The notes under the pieces are model-generated. The model saw only the letters and a program-made list of their open reading frames with translations. It was not told the origin of the DNA and did no database searches. A stretch of DNA of 64,000 nucleotides from the NCBI RefSeq assembly GCF_025143985.1, contig NZ_CP083564.1:2233501-2297500 (forward strand), in the 5' to 3' direction. Position numbers and translations under genes: made by a program. This DNA is from Sulfitobacter sp. W027 (GTDB lineage: Bacteria > Pseudomonadota > Alphaproteobacteria > Rhodobacterales > Rhodobacteraceae). Numbering within the stretch: the stretch's first letter is position 1; each line of letters begins with the position of its first letter. Below are positions 42,575-52,233 of the stretch, piece after piece.

Positions 42575-42957
42575 CCGAAACCTCAGAAACCCGCCGCGCC
42601 TCCTGTCACTGCGGGGCCGTGGTGATCGAAGCGCTGTTTCCGCGCGGTCTGGCCTCGGCCTCGCGCTGCACCTGTTCCTTCTGTCGCCGTCGCGCAGCGG
42701 CCACAGTGACGGCACTGGCCGAGACGGTGACCGTGTTGAAAGGAGCCGAGAACCTTACGCTCTACACTTGGGGCACGCATACCGCGCAGCACTATTTCTG
42801 TAAGACCTGCGGCATCTACACCCACCACCGCCGCCGCTCGAACCCGGATGAATGCGGCGTGAACCTCGGCGCGATTGACGGGGTGTCGCCATGGGAGATG
42901 GAACCGCTGCCCTATAGCGACGGCATCAACCACCCATCGGACCGCAAGGGCGACTAG
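42571..42957 (+). CDS. GFA family zinc protein
   Basis: A 128-residue protein of the glutathione-dependent formaldehyde-activating (CENP-V/GFA) family. Zinc cysteines occur as SCHCGAV (residues about 12-15), CTCSFC (34-39) and FCKTCGIYTHH (about 76-86). Most members have not been shown to act on formaldehyde. It overlaps the rhomboid stop and converges on the DUF2235 gene with a 4-bp overlap. Confidence 0.9.
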   Translation: MTETSETRRASCHCGAVVIEALFPRGLASASRCTCSFCRRRAAATVTALAETVTVLKGAENLTLYTWGTHTAQHYFCKTCGIYTHHRRRSNPDECGVNLGAIDGVSPWEMEPLPYSDGINHPSDRKGD

Positions 42958-44045
42958 AGGCTAGAGATCACCCCCTGCATCCGCGCCAGAAGCCCCGGCT
43001 GCGGCTCGCCCTGTGCGCGGCGCTGATCCACGCTTTCGTGCAGCCGTTCTGACGGGTCGGCCCCCACCACTCGGCGGCGGCGGGTCACCAGCATTTTCCC
43101 ATAGCCGCGCCATTGACCAATGGAGGGCGCTGTGGGGTCTTGTTCAAACCGCTCAGCCCATCCTTCGGGCAGCGGCAGACCGCTGTCCTCCATCCGCGAC
43201 AGCAGCCAGACCAGTGGGATATTGGCCAAGGGCCGAGCCGCCTCATGGCCGCCCAACTGCCCGCCGATGTCGCCATGGGTGCCGGGGAACCAGACCTGCT
43301 CCAACCGCCCGGTGTAGCCTTCGGGCGTGGTCCACATCACCGGCGCATAGGAGACACGGGATTCGTTCAGCGCCAGCGCCTGAAACCCGTTCTTCACGAT
43401 ACCGCTCAGATCATGGTTGTGGAACATATGCAGCGGTTGGGACAGCCGCCAAAAGAGCGGTGCATTCAGGCCAAGCGATTTCACCGTGTCCCAGACGCCA
43501 ATCGCCTCAATCTCGACCTGCGGGTGGCAATTGGCCTTGGCAAATAGCGCCCCGGCTTTGCTCAAGGTTTGTGCTTCGTAATGGCGGTAGACATCGCGGA
43601 TGTTACGCTCTGTCGCGACCTCGGCACGCAGGAGGCCCACCCGGTCGATCACCCCGGCGAGCGAGCGCACGGCATAGCCGCCACGCGAATAGCCCATCAG
43701 GAAAATCCGATCTCCGGGTCGGTAGCGCGAGGCGAGATAGCCATAGGCGCGGCGGATCTGTCGGTTGATGCCACGGCCCATCACCACATCGCGCGCGCTG
43801 CGCCAGTCGCGCCACTGCAGGCCCGGCTCATAATAGATCGACAGGGCGCTGCCCATCTCGCGGCAAAGGCCATAGGCAAGGCCCGCATTGGTCTCGCTCC
43901 CCCGGTCGAGCGAGGACATGGTGCCATCAAGGATGATGACATGGGTCACCGCCCCCCGGCGCGGGCCGAAGTCAGTCGCAGGCCGCCGCCAGAGCCGCCC
44001 GAACAACCGTTGAAACAGGGTTTTACTCGGCTGCGATTGCGGCAC
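42954..44045 (-). CDS. DUF2235 alpha/beta-hydrolase-like protein
   Basis: A 363-residue protein of the DUF2235 family, whose fold includes type VI lipase effectors of the Tle1 type. Landmarks are the N-terminal VIILDGT, the nucleophile elbow GYSRGGYAVRSLAG (Ser in GxSxG), the acid in GVWDTVKSLG and the histidine region FPGTHGDIGGQ. The start is uncertain: I chose GTG 44045, preceded by GGGAG, which lies inside the last codons of the upstream molybdenum-enzyme gene. It may be a housekeeping hydrolase; no VgrG or PAAR gene is nearby. Confidence 0.85.
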   Translation of the reverse strand: MPQSQPSKTLFQRLFGRLWRRPATDFGPRRGAVTHVIILDGTMSSLDRGSETNAGLAYGLCREMGSALSIYYEPGLQWRDWRSARDVVMGRGINRQIRRAYGYLASRYRPGDRIFLMGYSRGGYAVRSLAGVIDRVGLLRAEVATERNIRDVYRHYEAQTLSKAGALFAKANCHPQVEIEAIGVWDTVKSLGLNAPLFWRLSQPLHMFHNHDLSGIVKNGFQALALNESRVSYAPVMWTTPEGYTGRLEQVWFPGTHGDIGGQLGGHEAARPLANIPLVWLLSRMEDSGLPLPEGWAERFEQDPTAPSIGQWRGYGKMLVTRRRRVVGADPSERLHESVDQRRAQGEPQPGLLARMQGVISSL

Positions 44046-46320
44046 CTTGCAGCATCTCCCAGACCCGATGCGGTGTGAAAGGCATATCCGCCTGCCGCAC
44101 ACCGCGTTCCCAAAGTGCATCCTGCACCGCGTTCGACACCGCCGCGAGTGCCCCCACGGTCCCGGCCTCTCCGCAGCCTTTCATGCCCATGGCATTGGCG
44201 GTTGAGGGGACAGGCTCAGACGTGAAAGAGATCATCGGCAGATCAGCGGCACGGGGCATGGCATAATCCATGAAAGTCGCGGTCAGCAACTGGCCGTCCT
44301 CATCATAGACAACCCGTTCCTGCACCGCTTGGCCGATGCCTTGGGCGACCCCGCCATGCACCTGACCTTCGGCCAGCATCGGGTTGATCAGATTGCCAAA
44401 ATCATCGACCACCGTATAGCGATCGAGCATCACCACCCCGGTTTCAGGATCAATCACTACCTCAGCCACATGCGCCCCGTTGGGATAGCTGCGCCCCGGC
44501 AGGCTGGCGCGTTCGTGGTGAGACAGCAGATCGTCTCGGCCCTTGGCACGGGCCATCTCGGCCACCTCCAGCATGGTGGGCGTGACGTTTGACCCTTCGG
44601 CGCGAAAACGTTCATCGTCGAAGGTGATATCGCCCGCGTCCACGCCCAATTCTTCAGCCAGAAACGCCGCGAACACCTCGGTAATCTTCGCCACAGTGGC
44701 CAAGGTCGCCGTGTTCTGCGTGGTGACCGAACGTGAGCCGCCCGTGCCACCGCCTTTTTGGATCAGGTCGCTATCGCCCTGCACAACGCGGATTTGCTCC
44801 GCCGGGATGCCGGTTTGGTCCGACAAGAACTGCGCATAGACCGTCTCATGCCCCTGCCCATTGCTTTGGGTACCGACATAGATCGTCACGCTGCCATCCT
44901 CCTCAAAGACCACTTTGGCTGCTTCGGAAGGATCGCCCAGAATGCTTTCGATATAGTAACACAAGCCCTGCCCCCGCAGCAGGCCGCGTTTGGCGTCCGC
45001 CGCCTGGCGGGCAGCGAACCCCGCGCGGTCACCCTCCTCGCCTACACGGGTCAGCAGGCGCGCGAAATCGCCCACGTCGTAGAGCTCTCCCGTGGCGGTG
45101 GTATAGGGAAATTGATCCGGTTTGATGAAGTTGATGCGGCGCAGCTCCCAAGGATCGACGCCCAACTCTCGCGCGGCGCGGTCCATCAACCGCTCCAACA
45201 CATAGATCGCCTCGGGCCGCCCTGCACCGCGATAGGCGTCAACCTGCACGGTGTTTGTGTAATAACCCTCTACATGCAGATAGGTGTCTTGCACGTCATA
45301 GACGCCCATCAAAACCTTAGAGAACAGTTGCGACTGGATTGGCTGGCCAAACTGGCTGTTATAGGCCCCGAGGTTGCAGCGCGTATCCACGCGATAGGCG
45401 GTGATCTTGTGGTTTTCGTCAAAGGCAAACTCGGCCCATGACACCAGATCGCGCCCGCCATTGTCGGTCAGCATCGCCTCCGTTCTCTCCGACATCCAGC
45501 GCACCGGACGGCCCAGCGCCCGCGCGGCTTGGGCGACGCAGAAATACTCAGGGTAGGTCATGGCTTTCATGCCGAAACCGCCGCCGATATCGGGGTTGGT
45601 TACGCGCACGCTGTCTTCGCTTAGTCCAAAGGCTTTGACAAAAAAGTTCTTATGCGCCCAGACGCCCTGCCCGCCCAGCGCCACATGCAAACGTCCCTCG
45701 GCCCATTCGGCATAGCAGCCGCGCGGCTCCATCGAATTGACGATGATGCGGTTATCGCCGACCTCCAGCTTGACGCGACGTGCGGCCTTGGCAAATGCCG
45801 CCTCCACCTTAGCCTCATCCCCCATGCCCCAGTCAAACGCACGGTTGTCTGGCGCTTCAGGGTGCAATGTTTCGCCACCCGGGGCGATGTCCATCTTGGC
45901 AGGCAGGTCATCGGCATCAAAGAGGATCAACTCAGCCGCGTCGCGGGCCTGTTGCAGGGTATCCGCCACGATCAAGGCCACCGGCTCGCCCACATAGCGC
46001 ACACGGTCTTTGGCCAAGATCGGGCGCAGCGGTGCCGCCCCTTTGCTGCCGTCGCGGTTATCAACAACCGTATGCGGCAAGGCGATATCCATCCCCGCCG
46101 CTTCCAGATCGGCGCAGGTCAGCACCAAATGGACGCCCGCCGCTTCGCGGGCATCGCTCACGTCCAACTCGGTTATCACCCCATGGGCCACGGGGGCTTG
46201 GAAAAAGACACCCTGCAATGCGTCCCGGGGCGCGATGTCATCCACATAGCGGCCCTCGCCGGTCAGAAAGCGGTGGTCTTCCACCCGTTTGACCGGCTGA
46301 CTTTTCCCGAACTTCTCCAT
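44023..46320 (-). CDS. Xanthine dehydrogenase-family molybdenum subunit (CoxL form II-like)
   Basis: A 765-residue molybdopterin-binding large subunit of the xanthine oxidase/aerobic CO dehydrogenase superfamily. Typical features are RFLTGEGRYVDDI at the start, the glycine-rich GGGFGMKAM near residue 247, the active-site loop AYRGAGR at 362-368 and the base-catalyst Glu in CGEAG near the C-terminus. The loop is the form II type, not the AYXCSFR of true CO dehydrogenase. The FAD and iron-sulfur subunits are not adjacent, so it is an orphan here. The substrate is unknown. Confidence 0.92.
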   Translation of the reverse strand: MEKFGKSQPVKRVEDHRFLTGEGRYVDDIAPRDALQGVFFQAPVAHGVITELDVSDAREAAGVHLVLTCADLEAAGMDIALPHTVVDNRDGSKGAAPLRPILAKDRVRYVGEPVALIVADTLQQARDAAELILFDADDLPAKMDIAPGGETLHPEAPDNRAFDWGMGDEAKVEAAFAKAARRVKLEVGDNRIIVNSMEPRGCYAEWAEGRLHVALGGQGVWAHKNFFVKAFGLSEDSVRVTNPDIGGGFGMKAMTYPEYFCVAQAARALGRPVRWMSERTEAMLTDNGGRDLVSWAEFAFDENHKITAYRVDTRCNLGAYNSQFGQPIQSQLFSKVLMGVYDVQDTYLHVEGYYTNTVQVDAYRGAGRPEAIYVLERLMDRAARELGVDPWELRRINFIKPDQFPYTTATGELYDVGDFARLLTRVGEEGDRAGFAARQAADAKRGLLRGQGLCYYIESILGDPSEAAKVVFEEDGSVTIYVGTQSNGQGHETVYAQFLSDQTGIPAEQIRVVQGDSDLIQKGGGTGGSRSVTTQNTATLATVAKITEVFAAFLAEELGVDAGDITFDDERFRAEGSNVTPTMLEVAEMARAKGRDDLLSHHERASLPGRSYPNGAHVAEVVIDPETGVVMLDRYTVVDDFGNLINPMLAEGQVHGGVAQGIGQAVQERVVYDEDGQLLTATFMDYAMPRAADLPMISFTSEPVPSTANAMGMKGCGEAGTVGALAAVSNAVQDALWERGVRQADMPFTPHRVWEMLQGAAIAAE

Positions 46321-46390
46321 CTGACGCTGCCCCTGCTGCCCTGCCTATTACAGCGCAACAGTAGCGGGCGAAGCGTCAGTGTCCAGAGGC

Positions 46391-47551
46391 TCAGGCCGCC
46401 TTGCGCTTGGGCTGAGCCCCGAGGTCCGACACAAGTGCGACCCCCGCCAGACCATAGCCATTAAAGACGGTCGACATGGCGATGGAATAGGCCCCCATAC
46501 CGCCGAACAAGAGGTAATCCCCGGTCTGCGCATCCTCAGGCAATGGCAGGCCGTCGGGCAAACGGTCCAGCGAATCGCAAGTCGGGCCAAAGACCACACG
46601 CGGTTTGGGTGCCCCTTGGCGCAGCGCGCCATCAGGGCCGACCACATCGACCAGCCCCGACAGGCCCATGTCGCGCAGATCGGGCAGCCCCCCATAGATT
46701 CCGTCGTTCAAGAAGACAGTCCGCCCCTCATTGCGCATCCCCTTGATACGGGTCGCCAAGACAGCCGCATCGGCAACCATCGCGCGGCCCGGCTCGCAGA
46801 GCAGCCTCGGTGCTTCCGCGCCAAAATTCTCAACCAACGCCGCTTTCACGGCAGCGAAAACAGCCCGGTGATCGGGCGAGTCAAACCCACGATCGACGGC
46901 AAAGCCTCCGCCAATGTTCAACCGTTCGATCGAGACATCCGCCATCCGCAGGATATCCGCCGCCGCGTGGACGTATTGCACCCAAGCTTGCGGGTCATTG
47001 CACTGCGTGCCGGGATGGAAACACATCGAAGGGGTGAACCCCATCTCTACCACCGCGCGCAGCAGCGCCGCCGCCTGCTCAGGCGCCGCGCCGAATTTGG
47101 ACCCGAAATCATAGGCCGCACCCTTGACCGGCAGCGCGAACCGCACCGCCACCTCATTGTCGCGCGGCACGTCGTGCAGCTTGGCCAGTTCCGACATGTC
47201 ATCAATCGACCAGCTATAGACGTCCGCCGCGATCCCGGCCTTTACCTCCGCTGCCGAACGCACCGGGTTGTTGTAATGCAGCACCGCCTGCGGGCAGACC
47301 GCGCGAACCGCTGCCATCTCCGCCGGAGAAGCGACATCAAAAGTGGTGATCCCGGCGGCGACGAGGTTCGACAACACCTCTGTCCGGTCATTGGCCTTGA
47401 CCGCATAGGTCACCAGCCCATCAAAGTCCGCCTGAAAGCGCCGCGCCGTGGCTTGCAGTACCGAAGGCGCAAGGAACAGCACCGGCGCGTCAGGGCTGTG
47501 TTTCGCCAGATAGGCGGCGGGCGTGGCTGAAAGGGGGGCGGTATGCTGCAT
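46391..47551 (-). CDS. Type III PLP-dependent ornithine/lysine decarboxylase
   Basis: A 386-residue fold III decarboxylase. The PLP lysine is in TYAVKAND near residue 50; the glycine-rich LNIGGGFAVD and the phosphate-binding CEPGRAMVADA follow; the active-site CDSLD loop (Cys from the partner subunit) is near residue 325. It makes putrescine or cadaverine; ornithine is likelier by homology but not certain. It is divergent from an Lrp-type regulator across 100 bp, which probably controls it. Confidence 0.92.
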   Translation of the reverse strand: MQHTAPLSATPAAYLAKHSPDAPVLFLAPSVLQATARRFQADFDGLVTYAVKANDRTEVLSNLVAAGITTFDVASPAEMAAVRAVCPQAVLHYNNPVRSAAEVKAGIAADVYSWSIDDMSELAKLHDVPRDNEVAVRFALPVKGAAYDFGSKFGAAPEQAAALLRAVVEMGFTPSMCFHPGTQCNDPQAWVQYVHAAADILRMADVSIERLNIGGGFAVDRGFDSPDHRAVFAAVKAALVENFGAEAPRLLCEPGRAMVADAAVLATRIKGMRNEGRTVFLNDGIYGGLPDLRDMGLSGLVDVVGPDGALRQGAPKPRVVFGPTCDSLDRLPDGLPLPEDAQTGDYLLFGGMGAYSIAMSTVFNGYGLAGVALVSDLGAQPKRKAA

Positions 47552-47651
47552 GGTGGCCTCTTGTTTGCTTTCCCCCAGTGAACCGCGAATTTTGGTCGAT
47601 TCATCGTGTCAAACCGCCTAAAGTGACGGAAACTTTCGGCATAGTGACGAC

Positions 47652-48092
47652 ATGAAACCACAACTTGACGATACAGACCGCGCTTTGATCGCGGCACTTC
47701 GATCCAACGCCCGCCTGCCGGTCGCTGATCTGGCCCGCAGTCTTGGGCTTGCCCGCACCACCGTTCAGGCCCGGCTTGAGCGGCTAGAGCGCAGCGGTGC
47801 CATCGTCGGCTACACCCTGCGCTTGGGCGAGGCTGCCCGCGCGCCGCTGCACGCCACGGCTCTGGTCAACATCGAACTGCGCGCCGGCCCCGCCGTGCTG
47901 GCCCGGCTGCGCAGCCTGCCCGGCGTGCAGGTCGTCCACACCACCTCGGGCCGCTTTGACTTGCTGGTGCAGATCGCCGCGCAAACCACGCAGGAACTGG
48001 ACGAAACCCTCGACCGTATCGGCGAGACGCGGGGCGTGAAGGGCAGCGAAAGCCTGATCCACCTGAGCACCAAGATCGACAGACGCGGCTAA
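47652..48092 (+). CDS. Lrp/AsnC family transcriptional regulator
   Basis: A 146-residue regulator with the N-terminal winged HTH ([41 protein letters not shown]) and the RAM ligand-binding domain. It is divergent from the ornithine-type decarboxylase, so it is probably its amino-acid-responsive regulator. It is not closely similar to the putR gene product in this window beyond the family fold. Confidence 0.92.
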   Translation: MKPQLDDTDRALIAALRSNARLPVADLARSLGLARTTVQARLERLERSGAIVGYTLRLGEAARAPLHATALVNIELRAGPAVLARLRSLPGVQVVHTTSGRFDLLVQIAAQTTQELDETLDRIGETRGVKGSESLIHLSTKIDRRG

Positions 48093-48184
48093 CCCCTCCC
48101 TCGCTATGGCCCAAGCCCTGCCAGGGGTCTTTCCCTCGCCGCGCCAGACCGCTAAACGGGGCGCAACAAAAGGGATCATTGACC

Positions 48185-51118
48185 ATGGCACTCGAAAAGA
48201 CCTTCAACGCCGCCGAGGCGGAAAGCCGCATCTACGCCGATTGGGAGACCAAGGGCGCGTTCAAGGCCGGCGCGAACGCGCGGCGCGACGAGCATTTCTC
48301 GGTGATGATCCCGCCGCCGAATGTCACCGGCTCGCTGCACATGGGCCATGCCTTCAACAACACGCTTCAGGACATCCTCGTGCGCTGGCACCGGATGCAG
48401 GGGTTTGACACGCTCTGGCAGCCCGGTCAGGATCACGCGGGCATCGCCACACAGATGGTGGTCGAGCGTGAGTTGGCCGCCACCGGCCAGCCCGGCCGCC
48501 GTGAATTGGGCCGCGAGGCGTTCACCGCCAAGGTCTGGTATCAAAAGCAGAAATCCGGCGGCACGATCATCGACCAGCTGCGCCGTCTGGGCGCCTCCTG
48601 CGACTGGTCCCGCAACGCTTTCACTATGTCCGGCGCCCCCGGTGCGCCCGAGGGCGAGGAAGGCAATTTCCACGATGCCGTCATCAAGGTCTTCGTGGAT
48701 ATGTACAACAAGGGGCTGATCTACCGCGGCAAGCGGCTGGTCAACTGGGACCCGCATTTCGAGACCGCGATCTCTGACCTCGAGGTCGAGAGCACCGAGG
48801 TCGACGGTCACATGTGGCACTTCAAGTACCCGCTGGCGGGCGGCGAGACCTACACTTACGTAGAGCGCGACGAGGACGGCAAAGTGCTGTTCGAAGAGAC
48901 CCGCGACTATATCTCCATCGCCACCACACGGCCCGAAACCATGCTCGGCGACGGTGCTGTTGCAGTTCATCCATCGGATGAACGTTATGCGTCAATCGTC
49001 GGAAAACTCTGCGAAATCCCGGTCGGCCCGAAAGAGCAGCGCCGTCTTATCCCGATCATCACCGACGAATACCCAGACAAGAACTTCGGCTCCGGTGCGG
49101 TGAAAATCACCGGCGCGCATGACTTCAACGACTACGGCGTCGCCAAGCGCAACAACATCCCGCTCTACGCGCTGATGGACACCCAAGGTCGGATGCGTGC
49201 CGATGGCCTGCCCTACGATCAGGCAGCCGCCCGCGCGCAGGCCATCGCCGAGGGTTCCGAAGCAGCGCCCGAGGACGCGACCGAGATCAACCTGGTGCCC
49301 GACGCCTACCGCGGCCTCGACCGTTTCGAGGCCCGCAAGCGCGTGGTCGAGGACGTGACTGCCGAGGGCCTTGCCGTGATGACCGAGGCCACGGACCCCC
49401 GCCTTGGCCGTTCCGCCAAGAAGGCCCCCGTCGAGCCCGGCGAAGGCGGCGAGATGCGCACCGAGGAGGAGAACCTCGTGCCGCTGGTCGAGGCCAAGAA
49501 GATCATGCAGCCCTTCGGCGACCGCTCCAAGGTGGTGATCGAGCCGATGCTGACCGACCAGTGGTTCGTCGCCACCGACAAGATCGTGCAGCCCGCCATC
49601 GACGCCGTGCGCTCGGGCGAGGTGACGATCCTGCCCGAACAGGACCGCAAGGTGTATTTCCACTGGCTGGAGAACATCGAGCCCTGGTGCATCTCGCGCC
49701 AGCTCTGGTGGGGGCACCAGATCCCGGTGTGGTTCGACGACGAGGGCAATGAGTATTGCGCGCCGACGGAGGCCGAGGCGCAGGCCATGGCGCCGGGCAA
49801 GACGCTGCGCCGCGACCCCGACGTGCTCGACACCTGGTTCTCCTCCGGCCTTTGGCCCATCGGCACGCTGGGTTGGCCCGAGCAGACGGCGGAATTGGAA
49901 AAATACTTTCCTACCTCCGTGCTGGTCACCGGTTTCGACATCATCTTCTTCTGGGTCGCCCGGATGATGATGATGCAATATGCCGTGGTCGACCAGAAAC
50001 CCTTCGACACTGTCTATGTCCACGCGCTGGTGCGCGACGAGAAGGGCAAGAAGATGTCGAAGTCCTTGGGCAATGTGCTCGACCCGCTGGAGTTGATCGA
50101 CGAATACGGCGCTGACGCTGTGCGCTTCACGTTGACTTCTATGGCGGCAATGGGCCGTGACCTGAAACTCAGCACGCAACGCATCGCGGGTTACCGCAAC
50201 TTCGGCACCAAGCTGTGGAACGCGCACCGCTTTGCCGAGATGAACAACGTCTTTGCCAGCATGCCCGCCGCGATGCCGCAGCCGCAGGCGACGCTGAACA
50301 AGTGGATCGTTGGCGAGACCGCCCGCATCCGCGAAGAAGTGGACGCCGCCCTCGGCAACTTCCGCTTCAACGACGCGGCCAACGCGCTTTATGCCTTTGT
50401 CTGGGGCAAAGTCTGCGACTGGTATGTGGAGCTTTCCAAGCCGCTGTTGCAGGACGACGCCCCCGAGGCCGAGGAAACCCGCGCCACGATGGCTTGGGTG
50501 CTGGAGCAGTCCTTGGTGCTGCTGCACCCGATCATGCCCTTCATCACCGAAGAGCTTTGGCAGACCACCACCAAGCGCGACCAGTTGCTCGCTCTGACCG
50601 ATTGGCCAACCTACACCACCGCCGATCTGTTGGATGCAGAGGCTGACCGTGAATTGAACTGGGTGATCGGCCTAATTGAAAGCATCCGGTCCGCCCGTCA
50701 GCAGATGCATGTCCCTGCGGGCATGAAGGTGCCGATGCTGGTGACCGAGATGGACGCCGCTGCCCAAGGCGCATGGGACCGCAACGAGGTGATGATCAAG
50801 CGGCTGGCACGGGTCGAGAGCCTTGAGCGCGCCGAGAGCTTTCCAAAGGGAACGGTCTCTATTGCGGCACCGGGGGCCAGCTTCGGCTTGCCGCTGGCCG
50901 GGTTGATCGACATCGATGCCGAGAAGGCGCGTCTGCAAAAGTCGCTCGACAAGCTGGGCAAGGAGATCGGCGGGCTGAAGGGGCGTTTGAACAACCCCAA
51001 GTTCGCGGCGTCTGCACCGGAAGAGGTTGTCGCCGAGGCGCAGGCCAATCTGGATGCACGTCAGGAAGAGGCCGACCAGTTGCAGGCGGCGTTGGATCGC
51101 TTGGCCGAACTGGGCTGA
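48185..51118 (+). CDS. valS: Valyl-tRNA synthetase
   Basis: A 977-residue class I synthetase that charges tRNA-Val and edits Thr-tRNA. The HIGH motif is HMGH at residues 52-55 ([14 protein letters not shown]), the editing domain CP1 occupies roughly 200-420 and KMSKS is at about residue 622. The C-terminal anticodon domain ends in the valine-specific coiled-coil arm (INID...[24 protein letters not shown]). The ATG at 48185 follows AAGGGA. Its length is slightly long for the family because of an acidic insert. Confidence 0.97.
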   Translation: MALEKTFNAAEAESRIYADWETKGAFKAGANARRDEHFSVMIPPPNVTGSLHMGHAFNNTLQDILVRWHRMQGFDTLWQPGQDHAGIATQMVVERELAATGQPGRRELGREAFTAKVWYQKQKSGGTIIDQLRRLGASCDWSRNAFTMSGAPGAPEGEEGNFHDAVIKVFVDMYNKGLIYRGKRLVNWDPHFETAISDLEVESTEVDGHMWHFKYPLAGGETYTYVERDEDGKVLFEETRDYISIATTRPETMLGDGAVAVHPSDERYASIVGKLCEIPVGPKEQRRLIPIITDEYPDKNFGSGAVKITGAHDFNDYGVAKRNNIPLYALMDTQGRMRADGLPYDQAAARAQAIAEGSEAAPEDATEINLVPDAYRGLDRFEARKRVVEDVTAEGLAVMTEATDPRLGRSAKKAPVEPGEGGEMRTEEENLVPLVEAKKIMQPFGDRSKVVIEPMLTDQWFVATDKIVQPAIDAVRSGEVTILPEQDRKVYFHWLENIEPWCISRQLWWGHQIPVWFDDEGNEYCAPTEAEAQAMAPGKTLRRDPDVLDTWFSSGLWPIGTLGWPEQTAELEKYFPTSVLVTGFDIIFFWVARMMMMQYAVVDQKPFDTVYVHALVRDEKGKKMSKSLGNVLDPLELIDEYGADAVRFTLTSMAAMGRDLKLSTQRIAGYRNFGTKLWNAHRFAEMNNVFASMPAAMPQPQATLNKWIVGETARIREEVDAALGNFRFNDAANALYAFVWGKVCDWYVELSKPLLQDDAPEAEETRATMAWVLEQSLVLLHPIMPFITEELWQTTTKRDQLLALTDWPTYTTADLLDAEADRELNWVIGLIESIRSARQQMHVPAGMKVPMLVTEMDAAAQGAWDRNEVMIKRLARVESLERAESFPKGTVSIAAPGASFGLPLAGLIDIDAEKARLQKSLDKLGKEIGGLKGRLNNPKFAASAPEEVVAEAQANLDARQEEADQLQAALDRLAELG

Positions 51119-51135
51119 CGACAAACACGACGGAG

Positions 51136-51275
51136 CCGGGCAGCGCCAGACCGCGGGATGGCGCTGCTCACGGGGCAGTTGGGCAGTTTATCTCTGCCGC
51201 GCTTAGGCAAAGATCACAGGACGGCACTTCGCTTGCAAAAGCGCCAGCCCGTCCGGGCGGTCTGGCGCTGCCCGG
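51136..51275. repeat. Inverted repeats between valS and crotonase gene
   Basis: A perfect 19-bp inverted repeat (51136-51154 against 51257-51275) encloses 102 bp. Each arm can also form a local hairpin: CAGCGCCA/TGGCGCTG at 51141-51148/51159-51166, and AGCGCCAG/CTGGCGCT at about 51240-51268. The unit sits 18 bp after the valS stop and 48 bp from the convergent gene's stop, so it may work as a two-way terminator or 3' stabiliser. Confidence 0.6.
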
Positions 51276-51322
51276 CGGCCTTTGGCCGTGATTCCGGGCT
51301 GTTTCGCAGAACGCCCCTAGCC

Positions 51323-52114
51323 CTATTTAAACACCGCAGGCCGCTTGCCGAACTCTGCCGCGATCACCTCCATCTGCTCAGGCTTGCCCAAGAGCGCCGC
51401 CTGTTCCCGCGACTCGGCCTCCAACACATCCGCGTCCGACGCCCCTGATTCCGCATAGCCAATCAATCGCTTCGCCGCCCGCACCGCATTCGGCCCCTTA
51501 CCTGCGATCGCCTGTGCCAGCGCCAAAGCCGCCGCGTGTGGATCGTCGGCTAGTTCTGTCACCAACCCCCAGCGCTCGGCCTGCGCCGCGTCAATCGGAG
51601 CCGCCGTATAGATCAACCGCCGCAGCACGTCCGAACGCACTAAACGCGGCAGCAGCACCATTCCCCCCATGTCCGGCACGATGCCCCATTTCATCTCCAT
51701 CACTGCAAGCTTAGTCTCGGGCGCCGCAATGCGGATATCCGCCCCAAGCGCCAGTTGCATCCCGGCGCCATAGACCACGCCATGTAGCGCCGCGATCACC
51801 GGGATTTCCAGACGGTGCCAAACCATCGACACCTCCTGCCACTTGTTCGTCGTCCCCTCGCCATGGGTGCGCGGCATGATCAACGCTTCGACATCCTGCC
51901 CCAGCATCCCCGAGAGCCCGCCGATATCAATGCCGGCGCAAAACCCTTTGCCCTCACCCGACAACACCACCGCGCGGGCATCCGAGGCCGCAACCTCCTG
52001 TCCTGCCGCGATGATCGCCTCAATCATATCATCATCCACCGCATTCATCTTGTCCGCGCGGGTGAGGGTCACATGGGCGATATGGTCTTCGATCCGGGTG
52101 GTGACGCGGGGCAT
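51323..52114 (-). CDS. Crotonase / enoyl-CoA hydratase-isomerase family protein
   Basis: A 263-residue crotonase-fold enzyme. The oxyanion-hole segments are present (GKGFCAGIDIGG near residue 64; ALHGVVYGAGMQLALGADIRIA near 110). The second catalytic region reads EMKWGIVPDMGGMVLLPRLV, where only one Glu of the pair is conserved and Asp replaces the usual second residue, so isomerase activity is as likely as hydratase. The start at 52114 has AGGAGA. The CoA substrate is unknown. Confidence 0.9.
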   Translation of the reverse strand: MPRVTTRIEDHIAHVTLTRADKMNAVDDDMIEAIIAAGQEVAASDARAVVLSGEGKGFCAGIDIGGLSGMLGQDVEALIMPRTHGEGTTNKWQEVSMVWHRLEIPVIAALHGVVYGAGMQLALGADIRIAAPETKLAVMEMKWGIVPDMGGMVLLPRLVRSDVLRRLIYTAAPIDAAQAERWGLVTELADDPHAAALALAQAIAGKGPNAVRAAKRLIGYAESGASDADVLEAESREQAALLGKPEQMEVIAAEFGKRPAVFK

Positions 52115-52233
52115 GGCTGTTCTCCTGAATGTTTGGCGCAGTTCAGCGCAGATCATCGCGCGGCACCAGCAAAACGTGGCGGCAGGTGCGGCGGCACTTG
52201 CCCTCTCAACGGCGCAACCCTACACCTTGGCGC

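Noticed and set aside
42954..44045. DUF2235 protein as a type VI secretion effector
   Set aside because: The fold is related to Tle1, but no VgrG, PAAR, Hcp or immunity gene is nearby and no export signal is seen.
44023..46320. True aerobic CO dehydrogenase large subunit
   Set aside because: The active-site loop is AYRGAGR, not AYXCSFR, and the coxM and coxS genes are missing.
48992..50527. A 511-codon reverse frame
   Set aside because: Antisense to valS; composition (many His, Val, Gly, Leu) marks a mirror frame.
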